From NCBI GenBank assembly GCA_015179125.1, contig WHVA01000233.1:103776-167775 (forward strand): a stretch of DNA of 64,000 nt. Reading direction: 5' to 3'. The DNA is from Gautieria morchelliformis (lineage: Eukaryota; Basidiomycota; Agaricomycetes; Gomphales; Gomphaceae). Shown here piece after piece: positions 32,836 through 42,842 of this stretch (positions within the stretch are counted from its first letter, which is position 1; each line of letters opens with the position of its first letter). A model generated the notes under the pieces. That model had not been told where the DNA came from, made no database searches, and saw only the letters and a program-made list of their open reading frames with translations. A program made the translations under genes and the position numbers.

Positions 32836-34296
32836 TGTTTTGGAACCCGTTGAACTAAACGTAAAACTGTGGTGTTAAACACAATTCTAAAGTTCAATCA
32901 GAGATTTGACTTTACAAGCACACGCAAGCTTCGAAACTATTTTAACGGAGAACCCAATTAAGAAATTATACTCCGGTGAACAATCAGAATCAGTATTGGT
33001 ACAGGAAGTGTAGCAATAGAGATTTAACTGAACACGTGTAGTTCTTAGATTGTGCAATACTTTGTGAGGTCAAAGAATGTTTATAGGCGTCCAAGGGTCC
33101 AGATACTTTAAGGGGGAAAGCTACCTAGAGTCTTAGGACCACGGGTTGAGTGAATTAAAGACAACAATAATCCCCAAGACGTGAAAAGATAGTTCTGCGC
33201 TTGAACTCTTCCTCAGTTCAAGTATGTCACTATTCTTGTGGCTTTTCTGGTTTTCCAACTCAACAAACGTAGGATATTAACTCACTTACCCTGAGTTAGG
33301 TTAATATCTGCAGTGCGTTGATTGATCAAGAAAGATTAATTACTCAAAAGGCTATTAACCCACTTAACTCAGAGTTAAGTTAATAATCTATTGCGTGAAT
33401 TGAATAACTAATAACCAAGTCTATTAGATCACTGCTCAGAGTGGCGTCTAATGGTACAGGATTACTAATCAGTTACTCTTAGTAATGTTGCTGTTCGCAG
33501 CGCGATTAGTCAGAGCCTGCTGCAATTAAAATAGAGCACTCTTGTACTTCTCAGAGCCAATCAGAGTTGCTGCAATCTTAGACTGTAGCCAAGTCAGTGA
33601 GCCAGTACTCTGGTACAAGGCTGTGTTGAAGTCACACTTCAGTTACTCAAGGTATGAGTGGTTTGGGTGAAAGATGATTGATTGCTTCACTGCTAAAACT
33701 GCAGGCTATTTATACTGCATCTATCTAGCTTATGTAACTACTGCTAGGAACTTTGTAGAGGCTTCTACTACTGTGAAGAACCTTGTGGAAGCTTAGAGAA
33801 GCTTCAGGAAAGGTTTGGAAACTATTGGAAGGCTGTGGAAGGTTCTATTGCTATATTGGGTTAAAGTCACAGTTCTGTGATAAAGCTAAGAGTATGTAAG
33901 AAACTCCCACGCTCAGGTGATTATCATGTGACGAAGGAAAGTCATGTGACTTCAACATGTGACTGTGTCATGTGATTGTCAGGTGACCGTAGATAATCAA
34001 GTGACTTTGAGGTCAGGTGATTGTCAGGTGACTGTAGATAATCAGGTGACTTTGAGGTCAGGTGATTGTCAGGTGACTGTGGGTGATCAGGTGACTTTGA
34101 GCTTTGAGGTCATGTGATAGTCATGTGATCGTGGGTGATTCTTAGCTAAACTATCAAGAGATTGTTGTATCTTGTGGACCCAATGTGAGTGTAGCATAGA
34201 AATATTAATACAACCTTTCTTGAGGACATTTGAAACTAATTAACTACCTAGTAAATGTTCATAAATAGGTAGCTACTTTGTGAACGATCCCTAACA
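32836..34296. mobile_element. 1.46-kb solo LTR with 5-bp target duplication
   Basis: Begins TGTTTTGGAACCC and ends CCCTAACA (reading TGTTAGGG...AAAACA on the minus strand), flanked by CTCAT on both sides (32831-32835, 34297-34301). The TG...CA ends and 5-bp duplication identify an LTR left after intra-element recombination. It interrupts the transposase frame right after RGKYE. No protein is encoded. Confidence 0.92.
33983..34120. repeat. 45-bp tandem repeat rich in CAGGTGA motifs
   Basis: About two and a half copies of a unit GATAATCAGGTGACTTTGAG... with internal GTCAGGTGA(T/C)TGT. It sits within the solo LTR, near its TGTTAGGG end. CAGGTG is an E-box-like core, and clustering suggests LTR promoter elements; that role is inference. 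Confidence 0.75.
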
Positions 34297-34557
34297 CTCA
34301 TATTTGCCTCTTTCCCAGTCCCTGTCAATGTTTCGCAAGTGCTCCTCACGACTCACTCTCTTGAAGAACATCTGGATGCCTCCAGGAGGAGGGGACACTA
34401 GGTCATCCTGAGATGTCAATGGTGATTTCGAATGATCTGGGTGCCAGGTTGCTTGTTGTGTGACTGCCGGACAAGCACCAGAACTTGGGAGGCCAAGTTC
34501 CATACATGTATCTTTGTTTTTGTTTGGGCTGCAACAAAGATTTCGAACTCTTTGAGG

Positions 34558-36585
34558 TCAGATCCCCCAGTGTATGGTTCGGGGTGCGCTGGCTTTTGCT
34601 AGCACAGACTTTTCTGGGTCTGTGTTGGAGGTGTCTGCTAGCGCCACATGGATCATCCATATGATCCCGTCGTACGGCTCCAGTGGCACAATGTCAGCCT
34701 GATCCGGTATGCCCTGGCCCTCTGTCGGGGCCATGGATCTTTCATGCGGCTGTGACGCAGCGCGGGGCAGGCTGTTGTATGCCCTAGTGGGCCCCTGTAA
34801 GGGCAACCCTGGCTAGTTGTGGAGATCACACTACCACACAACTGACAAGGGGAAATCCAAAGTCTGTATAAATGAACAGAGCATACAAGAGAGGGGATTC
34901 TCACCTGACAAGGGGAAATCCAAAGAGAAAAGTCTAAGGACCCCCAATGTCAGCGAGCCCGTATTATACTACGCTGCGCAGCCAGGGACGACACTTGGCA
35001 CCCGCCATCAACCCTGCACCTCCCTGACCCTTGATCGACCCTTGATGTCACCTATTACGCGAGTCGCTTGATTTCCGACACTGTTCCGAGGGTGGAACTC
35101 GGAAATTGGAGTGGAACTGGGAAGGCGAACAGAACTGGTGGAAGTTCTCCCAGAAGCGGAATCATTTCCGAGAGCGGAGGCGGAGATGGAATCGGAATCG
35201 GAAGCGTCTTCGGAAATGGAGTCGGAACTGGAAATGGAAAACAGGGTGTCCCCTGACAGCCCCAGGCCCAGGTCGGGCTCGGGATCGGGAGCATTTTGTG
35301 CTCTCAGATATGGGGGTGTTCTGTGCCTGGTGTCCCCCGTCAGCCCTGCATTGCGGATGCGCAGCCTGCTGTTGTAGGCTGTGCACGCTTGTCGTGCGTC
35401 CTGCACAGTGCATGGGAGTTGCTCATCGGGCTGCTGGGTAGTGTGGCTTTGGGCCACCGCTTCCTCAGTGTTCTTCGCTAGCAGTTTGAGGGCCCACATA
35501 TGGCGGCGCACGGCCATGGCCTCTTTTTGCTGCCAGTGCGTGGCTTTGAGCTCCAAGCTCTCCGTCGTTGCCTCGGAGTCTGGCTCTGAGGTGACCTGCT
35601 CTCTGATGATCTGTTGGATCGGCTTACGGCTGTCCGTGGGGGCAGCCGGTTCTCCTTGGGGTTCATTTCTGAACCGCACGTCCTGTTCAACTGGGGTGGC
35701 TGGCAGTGGCATTCGCTGCCGGTCCTAAGTAGGGGCAGGCGGAGCAACCGTCGGATATATTTTCCGTGTCAGAATGAATGCACTTCTGGGTTTCAGCACA
35801 GGTGGAGTAAGACAAGCAGAACTGCATGTCATGTTCCAGTTTGTCTCCACAAGGCCTCATTTGCTTCCCTGTTTTGGGACACCCTTTGCGCGGCTTGGTA
35901 CCACCCTTCCGGGTCATCAAAATCCGGAGCTCCATGCGACTTGGTTCTGGAGTGTTGGATCGAGTCCTCGTCAGAATTTAATGATGATTGTCTTGTCGTC
36001 ATCATACTCCGCAAGGTCGATGAGCTCCTGGAAGCAATCGATGTAGTCATCGACCGGATGCTTGGCCTGGTACCAGCTGGTCCCCTCAAGCTTCGTAAGG
36101 GCTGTGAGCTGTTTGTTTTTTGGGCAGAACTGGTCAGAAAATGTTTTCTCGAAGGCATCCCAGTCCCAGAAGTAGTTGCCCTTGCCCTTTGCTTCGTGTC
36201 GGATCACCTTGTTTGCAAAATGGGCTGCTTGGTCCGAGTTGAAAAAGGACAATACCCAGTGAATCCGAGCCTGGTCATTTGGGAAGAGGTCTCCGACAAT
36301 TGTGAAGTAGATGGTGCATGTGTTGAAGAATGTGCATCCCTTCTCCTGATCTCCGTCAAAGTCTGCCAGAGTTGCGGGTTTGACCTTTGCCAACTTCACA
36401 GACATCCTCTCTTCCGCTACTTCCACCTTTCCAAAATCCGACCCATCCTGCATTGCATTTCCACCACTTTGTGGAATATCTAACTTAGCCAAAATCGTTT
36501 GTAAGGCTGTTTCAATCGCGTCGGTCTTCATCCGGTTCTGTGTCAATTCCTCCTCCATATTCCGAAGACGATTGTCTGGAGCCAT
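34558..36585 (-). pseudogene. decayed Ty3/Gypsy gag, split by a solo LTR
   Basis: Gag frame from about 36585: LADFDGDQEKGCTFFNTC, GDLFPNDQARIHWVLSFF, WDAFEKTFSDQFCPKNKQ, LTKLEGTSWYQAKHPVDDYI, then a stop (TGA for CGA at about 35971) followed in frame by RGLDPTLQNQVA and WYQAAQRVSQNREANEA. Later frames (35008-35712) carry a Gln/Glu-rich tail that runs into the LTR at 35258. After removal of 34796-35258 it continues ...DLGLG/PTRAYNSLPR to a stop at 34558. This is a gag domain typical of basidiomycete Gypsy elements; no pol is present. Confidence 0.7.
34796..35258 (-). mobile_element. solo LTR (family L), 463 bp, 5-bp target duplication
   Basis: Plus strand TGTAAGGGCAACCC...GGTGTCCCCTGACA, flanked by GCCCC at 34791-34795 and 35259-35263. 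The 3' half is a string of (T/C)CGGAA(T/C)-type repeats. The same LTR family occurs at 36771-37244, 45902-46259 (partial) and 48609-49088. The LTR strand is assigned by analogy with the gag beside the 36771 copy. Confidence 0.92.
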
Positions 36586-36770
36586 GTCAGAAGGAGAAGT
36601 GTGGGATGGGATTTCCGGTGTTGGGAGCTCGATATAAGAAGAGGGGCTGTCATACCCATGTGTGCGGAAGAGGTTGTGATCTCCGAGTCGCTATCTCCAA
36701 TTCCGAATGCACCTATGGTGAATGCAGCGCGCAGTACAACCGCTGGTCCTCTAGTGGAGAGCCTTTCTGC

Positions 36771-37244
36771 TGTAAGGGCAACCCTAGCTGGTTGTGGAGA
36801 TCACACTACCACACAACTGACAAGGGGAAATGCAAAGTATGTATATATGAACAGAGTATACAAGAGAGGGGGTTCTCACCTGACAAGGGGAAATCCAAAG
36901 AGAAAAGTCTAAGGACCCCCAATGTCAGTGAGCCCGTATTATACTATGCTCCGCAGCCAGGGACAACACTTGGCACTCGCCATCAACCCTGCGTCCCCCT
37001 GACCTCCTGACCCTTGATCGATCCTTGATGCCACCTGCTACATGAGTCGCTTGACTTCCGACACTGTTCTGAGAGTTGAAGTCGGAAAGTTTGGCAAAGC
37101 AAACAGAACTTTTGGAAGTTCTCCTCAGAGGGGAATCATTTCTGAAAGCGGAGTTGGAGATGGAATCGGAACCGGAACTGGAGTCGGAAATGGAGTCGGA
37201 ACTTGGTGTGGTGTCGGAACTGGAAAAAAGGGTGTCCTCTGACA
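36771..37244 (-). repeat. family-L LTR, probable 5' LTR of the gag fragment
   Basis: 474 bp, TGTAAGGGCAACCC...GTGTCCTCTGACA. Flanks TCTGC and GTTGG do not match, so it is not a simple solo LTR. The minus-strand gag starts about 185 bp beyond its end, the spacing expected for a 5' LTR and leader. On its other side a minus-strand frame MDKLTIPSLITKFEINTNN is cut off at the LTR border. Confidence 0.7.
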
Positions 37245-37828
37245 GTTGGGGTAATTTTGATTTCAAGAGAATAGGCCCAGCTTTCCAGCAACACCGCAAT
37301 GTTGTTCGTGTTGATTTCGAATTTTGTGATCAATGAGGGAATAGTGAGCTTGTCCATCGCAGTGGTTAGTTGATGTGTGATGAAGGTGTGAGGGTGATAA
37401 CAGGTGGGGACTAAGTTCGACAAGCGGGATGGGAGTCAGGCTGTGTGAGCATATGGATTAGCTATCTGCAAGCAGGTCAAGTGACTCACATCAGGCTTAC
37501 ACAACCATGTTAAAAACATCGACTGGAGATGATTGTGGTTTCACAAGCGGCAGTGAACATTTTGTTTGTATATTATGCACCGACTTTTGAAAATATCACA
37601 CAGGGCTTCACAACATGGGAACTGAGACATTGTGGAAATACACCAGGTGAGAGATTGCTGAGATCCCTCAGAAACCAAAGTGGGAAGAGTGACGTATAGG
37701 AAAGCTCTGCTAGAAAATGTTTATTCAAGGTTGGAGAAATGTGACACAAACAGTCGACCACAATGTTTCAGGGACATCGTCTCGGAACCTGTGCCAAAGA
37801 AGAACCTCGACTGGTGGTGTTACACTGG
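37245..37828. other. truncated TE-like sequence, no complete gene
   Basis: Contains the minus-strand frame MDKLTIPSLITKFEINTNNIAVLLESWAYSL (about 37240-37360), which looks like the start of a gag-type protein but is truncated by the LTR. The remainder has no recognisable coding sequence. Confidence 0.4.
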
Positions 37829-38062
37829 TGTAGAGGGAGGGCCGGCGTGCTGCCGGCAGAACCCTTGTTCGCAATAGTATATAAGAGTGGACACAGCCTC
37901 ATGACGCAGGCCCACGAGTCAATTGTGTACTGCACAGACATGCGTTTCTGTTTCTTCCGTGTTGTGTGCGGAAGAGGGCCTAGCTATTATGTAACAGACA
38001 CTTCCTCTTCTGATAATTCATCATGATCAGAAGTCTCCAAGCACCTCACACATGGCGCTGTT
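37829..38062. repeat. direct repeat, copy 1 (partner 40612-40856)
   Basis: Begins AGAGGGAGGGCCGGCGTGCTGCCGGCAG and ends ...AAGTCTCCAAGCACCTCACACATGGCG. About 240 bp are shared with 40612-40856 with small indels. It includes the tail of the CVRCLETSDHDEL module on the minus strand. The two copies bracket kinase copy K2. Confidence 0.8.
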
Positions 38063-38120
38063 AGAAAAACGACGATGCACAACGGCGGGTTACAACCACA
38101 CGAGAGATTAATGTGACCAG

Positions 38121-38175
38121 GCGCAGCCAGGCCGTTGGAACGGAGCCGCCTCCCCAGACATTGGCTCATGGCCGG
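38121..38175. repeat. short direct repeat (partner 41911-41966)
   Basis: AGGCGCAGCCAGGCCGTTGG followed by AACGGAGCCGCC(T/G)CCCCAGACA occurs at both places, again outside K2 and its peroxidase fragment, suggesting repeated rearrangement through shared sequences. Confidence 0.75.
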
Positions 38176-38559
38176 CAAGCTGAGGTGATCACTGATCAGT
38201 GTGCTTTACAGCAACCAGGGCCAATTTTTGATTGCGGTTTAAAGCTCTCATTTTCACGCAGCTAATCATTGATACCTCCCAGGATGCGCTTCTCCCTGCC
38301 TTCGTGGACCGTCCGCGGTTGGCTAAGTAGGCCCCAGCTCGTGCGTTGACAGCCTCAGGGCAGCCCGCAGACTCCACTGGCAGTATTAGTAAGACGTCTC
38401 CCACCACCTCCTATCCGTCGCCCTTCGTACAACTAAGATAGATCCTTTGTATTCGGTCAAGCGTTTCTGTTGACCCTCTGTAAACTTCTCGTCTCCCCCT
38501 TGTAATTTTGTATTTTACGGTGCTCCGGCGCGGCATCAAATCTCACTCTCGCGACGCCA

Positions 38560-40522
38560 GACAAGGTCTGTCCAGTGTCATTGGCGTGGGTGGCATGCGA
38601 GGCACCCTCCTTTGGATTATCCAGATCCAGTTCACGTCGGAGCCGAATTAGTTCAGAACAGCGGTATAATCGACGACGCTTTCGACTGCCTCGCTGCTAT
38701 GAGATATTCAAACAGTCAACCCAAATAATGAAGCTAACTGGCGAGGATGAACTTACCACTGTCCCACAACACTGGTGTTCTGATGCCTCACTCAGATCCA
38801 CCAGTTTCAGCTGGCCGGTGGTGGAACGTAGTACATTCCGTGGCTCAAGATCGCCATGACGTAGTCCCGCCTGGTGCAACTTCAGAGCCATGGAGAATAA
38901 TTCTAGTCTGAAGCGTGTTGTTGAGTCATATAACTCAACTCACGACAGGTGGCACATACCTCTCATCTTCAACTAAGTCATTCCAAGAAGTCAAAGCGTT
39001 TCCTTCTTTACTCAAAACCAGCACGTCAAAAATGGAGTGTCGAAACCGCCCAAAGAAAGTGGGGAGGATATCCTTCGCCTGTTCTCTCTCTGCAATCTTA
39101 CCATACCAAAGACTTTCCAAGCGCAATCTATCCCGTGACTCCTCACTCTCTGCAAGCTTGACAGCAACATCTTTACCCTGCCATGAGCCGGAGAACACCG
39201 TGCCAGTGCTGCCACGCCCAAGGAAGCCATTTACGTTAAGCCGAGGAACCGTTGAGCACAAAATATCCATTGTCTTCCGATATCTATACGGCAGTCCTTC
39301 TTGGTCGCATTGTTCTGTCTCCGTCAGTAATGGAGAACCAACTAAAGGGGCGGCTAAGGCACAAGGGACTTCTCCTTTCGAGAACACAAGGAAAGCCTAA
39401 GAATACTCATAATTATGGGTTTACGCAACACAACAAGGTATATGGAGTCATACATCAATATATCGACCGCTTTGCCTCCCGGACTGTGGGGTCCAATTAG
39501 AGCCGCTGCTTGTCTCTCCAGCCGTGTCAGACAAGGCATTTAAGTCATCCTCTTCTGCCGGCGTAACCTTGGGATCCCCACTGGTAGAGCTCAGGTCTTC
39601 TACATCAAAATGAAATTGGCCCCGACTAGGTGCCGCAAGACCGGCAAGCGAACACCCCACTACACAAGTCATCCAGCGTTCACCGATTCTCCTGTCGACA
39701 GGATCCGGGTCCGGCTTTCGTGTATCGTCCACCTGTACGACATCTGATATGACTAGGTATGGGTTTTGTGGAGGGTGTTGCACGATACGAAAGACAATGA
39801 GATGCGATGCAGCCGTCCAGCAGAGCCACTTCATGTTATAAGAGACCATGTAGGTGGTAACCTGAACATTGTCAGACAAGACAACTAAGATTTACTTAGC
39901 GGCACACACCTTGAGGAGAATCTTGTCCACCACATCCCACCCACCTCTCCCATCCCAATTGAGTCGAACCTGTTCCCGCCCACGATTTACGATAGCTTCC
40001 CAGTTTTTTCTCACGATTCCCTCACTTTTGAACTCGATGATGTGATATCCACAGGAGTAGCATCGACACCGACAGGTATTAATTGTCCTCGAATGTCAGG
40101 TCGCTGATGTTGGGTTGTATCCGCACCAGCAAACCGGAAATTTTTCCCTATGCCTTTGACCTGTACAAACCTTCGAAGGATTAAGGCTGCTTTGGCGAGC
40201 CAGTATTCTCTCAAAAAACCTTGAACCATGCTCTCCGAGGAGAGGTCAACGCCTTGATCGGGTGTTGAACCATACCACTCCTGCAATGTCTCCAAACCAC
40301 TGGTGAGAGCTGGATCAACATGTATCGGATGGAGAGCATTCTCGACCGCATCTTCTAAGGCATCGAGAAGATTTCCGTCGTATACACAGCGGTCAGGGAG
40401 AGGGTCATCGTTTTGAAGCATGTGGGATCCTGGCGTTGTCACAGAGGTTGCATTTCCCCATTTTGAGGTCAAGCTGCGGAATTCAAGTTTTTCTGAGACG
40501 AGCTCCCACAGTGTTGTTGCCA
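38560..40522 (-). CDS. fungal-type protein kinase, copy K2
   Basis: Best-preserved copy. N-terminus from 40522: MATTLWELVSEKLEFRSLTS, DPLPDRCVYDGNLLDALEDAVENAL, FLREYWLAKAALILRRFVQV, DTTQHQRPDIRGQLIPVGV. Then TTYMVSYNMKWLCWTAASHLIVFRI, RIGERWMTCVVGCSLAGL, an intron after SGRYID (GTATGA...TAG), AFLVFSKGEVPCALAAP, NGFLGRGSTGTVFSGSW, GKDVAVKLAESEES, LHQAGLRHGDLEPRNVL, KLVDLSEASEHQ and a last exon with LIRLRRELDLDNPKEG. Catalytic Lys, HGD Asp and metal-site Asp (DLS) are present. A few bases differ from K1 and K3 just after RYVPPVV, where the frame is uncertain. Soluble kinases of this type are expanded in Agaricomycetes; substrates are unknown. Confidence 0.65.
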
Positions 40523-40611
40523 TTGACGTTGGTGGATGCTGAAGCGCAGTGACGAGCGAGGCCGCGCGTCTGATCTCGGGTTTTCCCGCGCTGCCACCCA
40601 AGAATACAGCG

Positions 40612-40856
40612 GACTAGAGGGAGGGCCGGCGTGCTGCCGGCAGCTAACCCTTCGCATGTATGTAAGAGTGAGCACGGCCTCATGACACAGGCCTACGAGT
40701 CGCAATTGTGTACTGTACAGACATGCGTAGACTTGTACGCTATTTCTGGTTCTTCCGTGTTGTGAAGAGGGCCCAGCTATTATGTAGCAGACACTTCCTC
40801 TTCTGATAATTCATCATGATCAGAAGTCTCCAAGCACCTCACACATGGCGCAAAGG
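40612..40856. repeat. direct repeat, copy 2 (partner 37829-38062)
   Basis: Same ends and order as copy 1. It continues on its right into the duplicated module (20327-type sequence, inverted) and the peroxidase fragment. Confidence 0.8.
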
Positions 40857-41079
40857 GCGAACTTTCACCTGGCCAAGTCGCGAGGTGTGTACCGGGGGAG
40901 TGGTCACTAAAGTTTCGCGCAATTACAAAGGTGGTACGTCCCCGTAACCTGCGGAGCTTCTCTGAAAATTCCAACTGACACCTTCCCTCCGTTCCACTCA
41001 CTAGCCGACCGACCGATAATTTCATTGCACCCTCGTCCTCGACTCGAAGCTGTTCTTTCAATGGACCGGGAATCGTGCG
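40820..41079 (-). repeat. duplicated module (copy 2), inverted copy of 20327-20593
   Basis: Encodes GPLKEQLRVEDEGAMKLSVGR ... CVRCLETSDHDELSEEE. On its left on the minus strand it joins directly to peroxidase exon sequence (HFIFE/THARFP at about 41080-41090), a junction absent from the 18.7-20.6 kb region. Confidence 0.8.
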
Positions 41080-41081
41080 TG

Positions 41082-41405
41082 TGTTTCGAAGATAAAATGG
41101 CTCCTCGTGGTTTTGTTGCCATCTGCAGCTCCCAGTGCCATGCCCGCAGTCGGTCCGATAGCAATGAATACGGCAACTCTTGCTGAATGGAAAAAATCTA
41201 GCATTTGACAAGTGAGAGACATGACTCGCACCTTAGTCTGCCATTTGGCTTGCGCGGTGGTGGTGTCGGCCGATACGCCATACACGTTACAGTCATGTTT
41301 TGTAAAATCGGGATATGAGTCTCGGAAACCGCATGCTTGCTTTGTGCGGCCAGCTGAAGTACCAAAGATTAGAAAAACCTGGAGAAGTCAGAAAAACCGG
41401 CATCT
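41082..41405 (-). pseudogene. partial peroxiredoxin copy with lost peroxidatic cysteine
   Basis: Matches 19150-19500 including intron sequence: KQACGFRDSYPDFTKHD, VSADTTTAQAKWQTK, and AADGNKTTRSHFIFE. The catalytic codon TGC of PGCTKQAC is CGC here (Arg). The stretch for LSDRQRVLVRA carries a deletion, and the first two exons and the last one are absent. It cannot encode an active enzyme. It is truncated on the right inside intron 2. Confidence 0.9.
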
Positions 41406-42130
41406 AAGGCTGCAAGGTTGACTGGCACGCCCTGTTCGCGGTAGCACACGCGCCCAGACCCGGACCCGCCGTTGCTGGGCACCGTAGGGTGGACGTGGGG
41501 CACGCGGAGGTGGACACTGTGCTGGTGGATATAGACTGGGAATGGGTATACGGACGACCGGCGGCGGCGGCGGCGCGGGACGTCGTTGGCGAGGGTATTT
41601 GCCCCGAGTCCGATTCCGTAGTGGTATTCGCGTGTAAGGTTGGCGTCTGCACCGGCACCGGTGTCCGGCTCTTCGCCGTCCCCAAGACGAAAGCTAAGAG
41701 GTAAGAGGAAAGACGATGGACATGCCGTCAGAGGTTTGAGTGCCGTTGCTGTGGGTGGAGAAAGGGGAGAGGGGTGGCTCTGAGAGGGTGGTGTCAGAGT
41801 GGTGGGACATAGAGTAGTTATACAAAAGTGGAAAAAGAAATTAAAAGATATGAGAGCAGACAGAGCAGCTGAAGCAAGAAAGACACAACGAGTGAACGAG
41901 GCAGAACTAGGCGCAGCCAGGCCGTTGGAACGGAGCCGCCGCCCCAGACAAATGATTGGCTCAGGGCAAGCTGAGATCATAGGCCACGAAGAAGTTCAAT
42001 TCATTATCGTCCATGCTGTCCTTATAATCTCTACATCGCTATGCTATACAGACAGACAAATCGACTGGCGTTTGAACGACGATTTTCCCAGGTCACTGAT
42101 CATCGTGCGTGCGTGTCGTTATAAAAAAAT
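41406..42130. other. unassigned sequence within duplicated block
   Basis: A long minus frame (41369-41980) ends in VPVNLAALDAGFSDFSRFF and contains Pro/Ser/Arg-rich low-complexity sequence (RRRRRRSSVYPFPVYIHQHS). It runs through the peroxidase fragment's non-coding strand border and is probably fortuitous. The region is GC-rich from 41480 to 41760. Confidence 0.35.
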
Positions 42131-42139
42131 CATCCCAGC

Positions 42140-42236
42140 ATCATTGGAGTGGGTGGCATGCGAGGCACCCTCCTTTGGACTATCCAGATCCAGTGCATGT
42201 TGGAGCTGAATCAGTTCCCAACAGAAGGTAAGATTT
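42140..42236 (-). pseudogene. kinase 3'-end fragment K4
   Basis: About 95 bp match the last exon and flank of K2 (ATTGG-GTGGGTGGCATGCGAGG...CAGATCCAGT...GAGCTGAATCAGTTCC). It is truncated on the right, where unrelated sequence begins. Confidence 0.7.
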
Positions 42237-42589
42237 CTGCGAGTCGGCCGACATGCACCTGCGGGCCATATCTTCTACGTGTGCGATAAATCACCCACCC
42301 AAGGGTCGCGGCGACATCGCCGCCATGGTGACGATCACCTTGCAGGCTCCCGCGCAGTGCATCGAATTTCCCGCGTTATAGGTGAGCACAGTCGAGCCCT
42401 GCTTATATGCCAAGTTATGCCGGTGGACTCGAGAGTCCTCGTGTATGCGTGCTGGACCGACTGGACGCCACCGCGCATCATGGAAAGCTTGACCCTGCCT
42501 TTTCACCTTGTCAGCACACCACCCTGCTCAGACAAAGTCAATGTTAGTTACACAGGTCAAACATCCCAGACGATGCTTATCACACTGCG

Positions 42590-42842
42590 GATCGCGCAAG
42601 TTGGGACCCGGACCTATGGGAATGTCTGTATGCAAGGACTGTCGATTGGTATCGAAGGTGTTTTCTATGTGCCCCCGTGAGCACGCGAGCTAGGTGTACG
42701 CTCTCGCCCAAGCGCAGGCTGAGAATCGCCCGATTCACAGGACCCGCAGCCTGAGCTCCAACCTGCACTGGACTCATTTTCAGGCTTTGAGGCGAGGGGA
42801 CTGCCATTATCAGCCCTTACTCTAGTCATCAGTGTTAATCGA
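42590..42842 (-). repeat. inverted copy of 22880-23155
   Basis: Same sequence as the distal flank of K1 on the other strand with scattered substitutions. It stops at the target site of the 42843-45011 element and resumes at 45012. Confidence 0.85.

Larger units (their letters stand above)
30222..34371 (-). pseudogene. DDE (pogo/Tigger-like, DDE_1) transposase gene interrupted by three elements
   Basis: The C-terminal 343 codons (30222-31253) are open: HNIPAALNINSDQTQILL (first Asp), KQVGIVGSKERQAFT, SVWQIDIWSVHRLEEF (second Asp), LYIPANCTGLIQPWDVGIQ (third Asp). Upstream pieces on the same strand read WHTPLLWDQIEQVARKVGYPW, EIMRWLHRRMNYRLFGKL and VEKGNHPGGENTHAGVL, joined by an intron GTTAGT...TGTACAG. 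Three in-frame stops (about 31818, 31512, 31416) each fit a C-to-T change (CGA, CAG, CAA). Further upstream, REEHLRNIDRDWERGKYE is cut by the solo LTR, EGLDQ by the fold-back MITE and the following codons by the hAT MITE. Deleting each insert with one target copy gives one continuous frame into RELTMLRKRKQQ. Confidence 0.85.

Noticed and set aside
33900..34140. Regular CAGGTGA-containing repeats could suggest a CRISPR-like array
   Set aside because: The units are a 45-bp tandem duplication with no unique spacers, they lie inside a solo LTR, and the genome is eukaryotic.
35614..36483. 289-codon plus-strand frame
   Set aside because: It is antisense to a recognisable gag domain over its whole length and has no domain of its own.
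34796..37244. Family-L LTRs at 34796 and 36771 as the two ends of one complete element around gag
   Set aside because: The 34796 copy has its own matching GCCCC duplication and splits the gag frame, so it is a separate solo insertion; only the 36771 copy may belong to the gag.
41369..41980. 203-codon minus-strand frame as a real gene
   Set aside because: It mixes low-complexity GC-rich sequence with the border of the peroxidase pseudogene and shows no domain or consistent exon borders.
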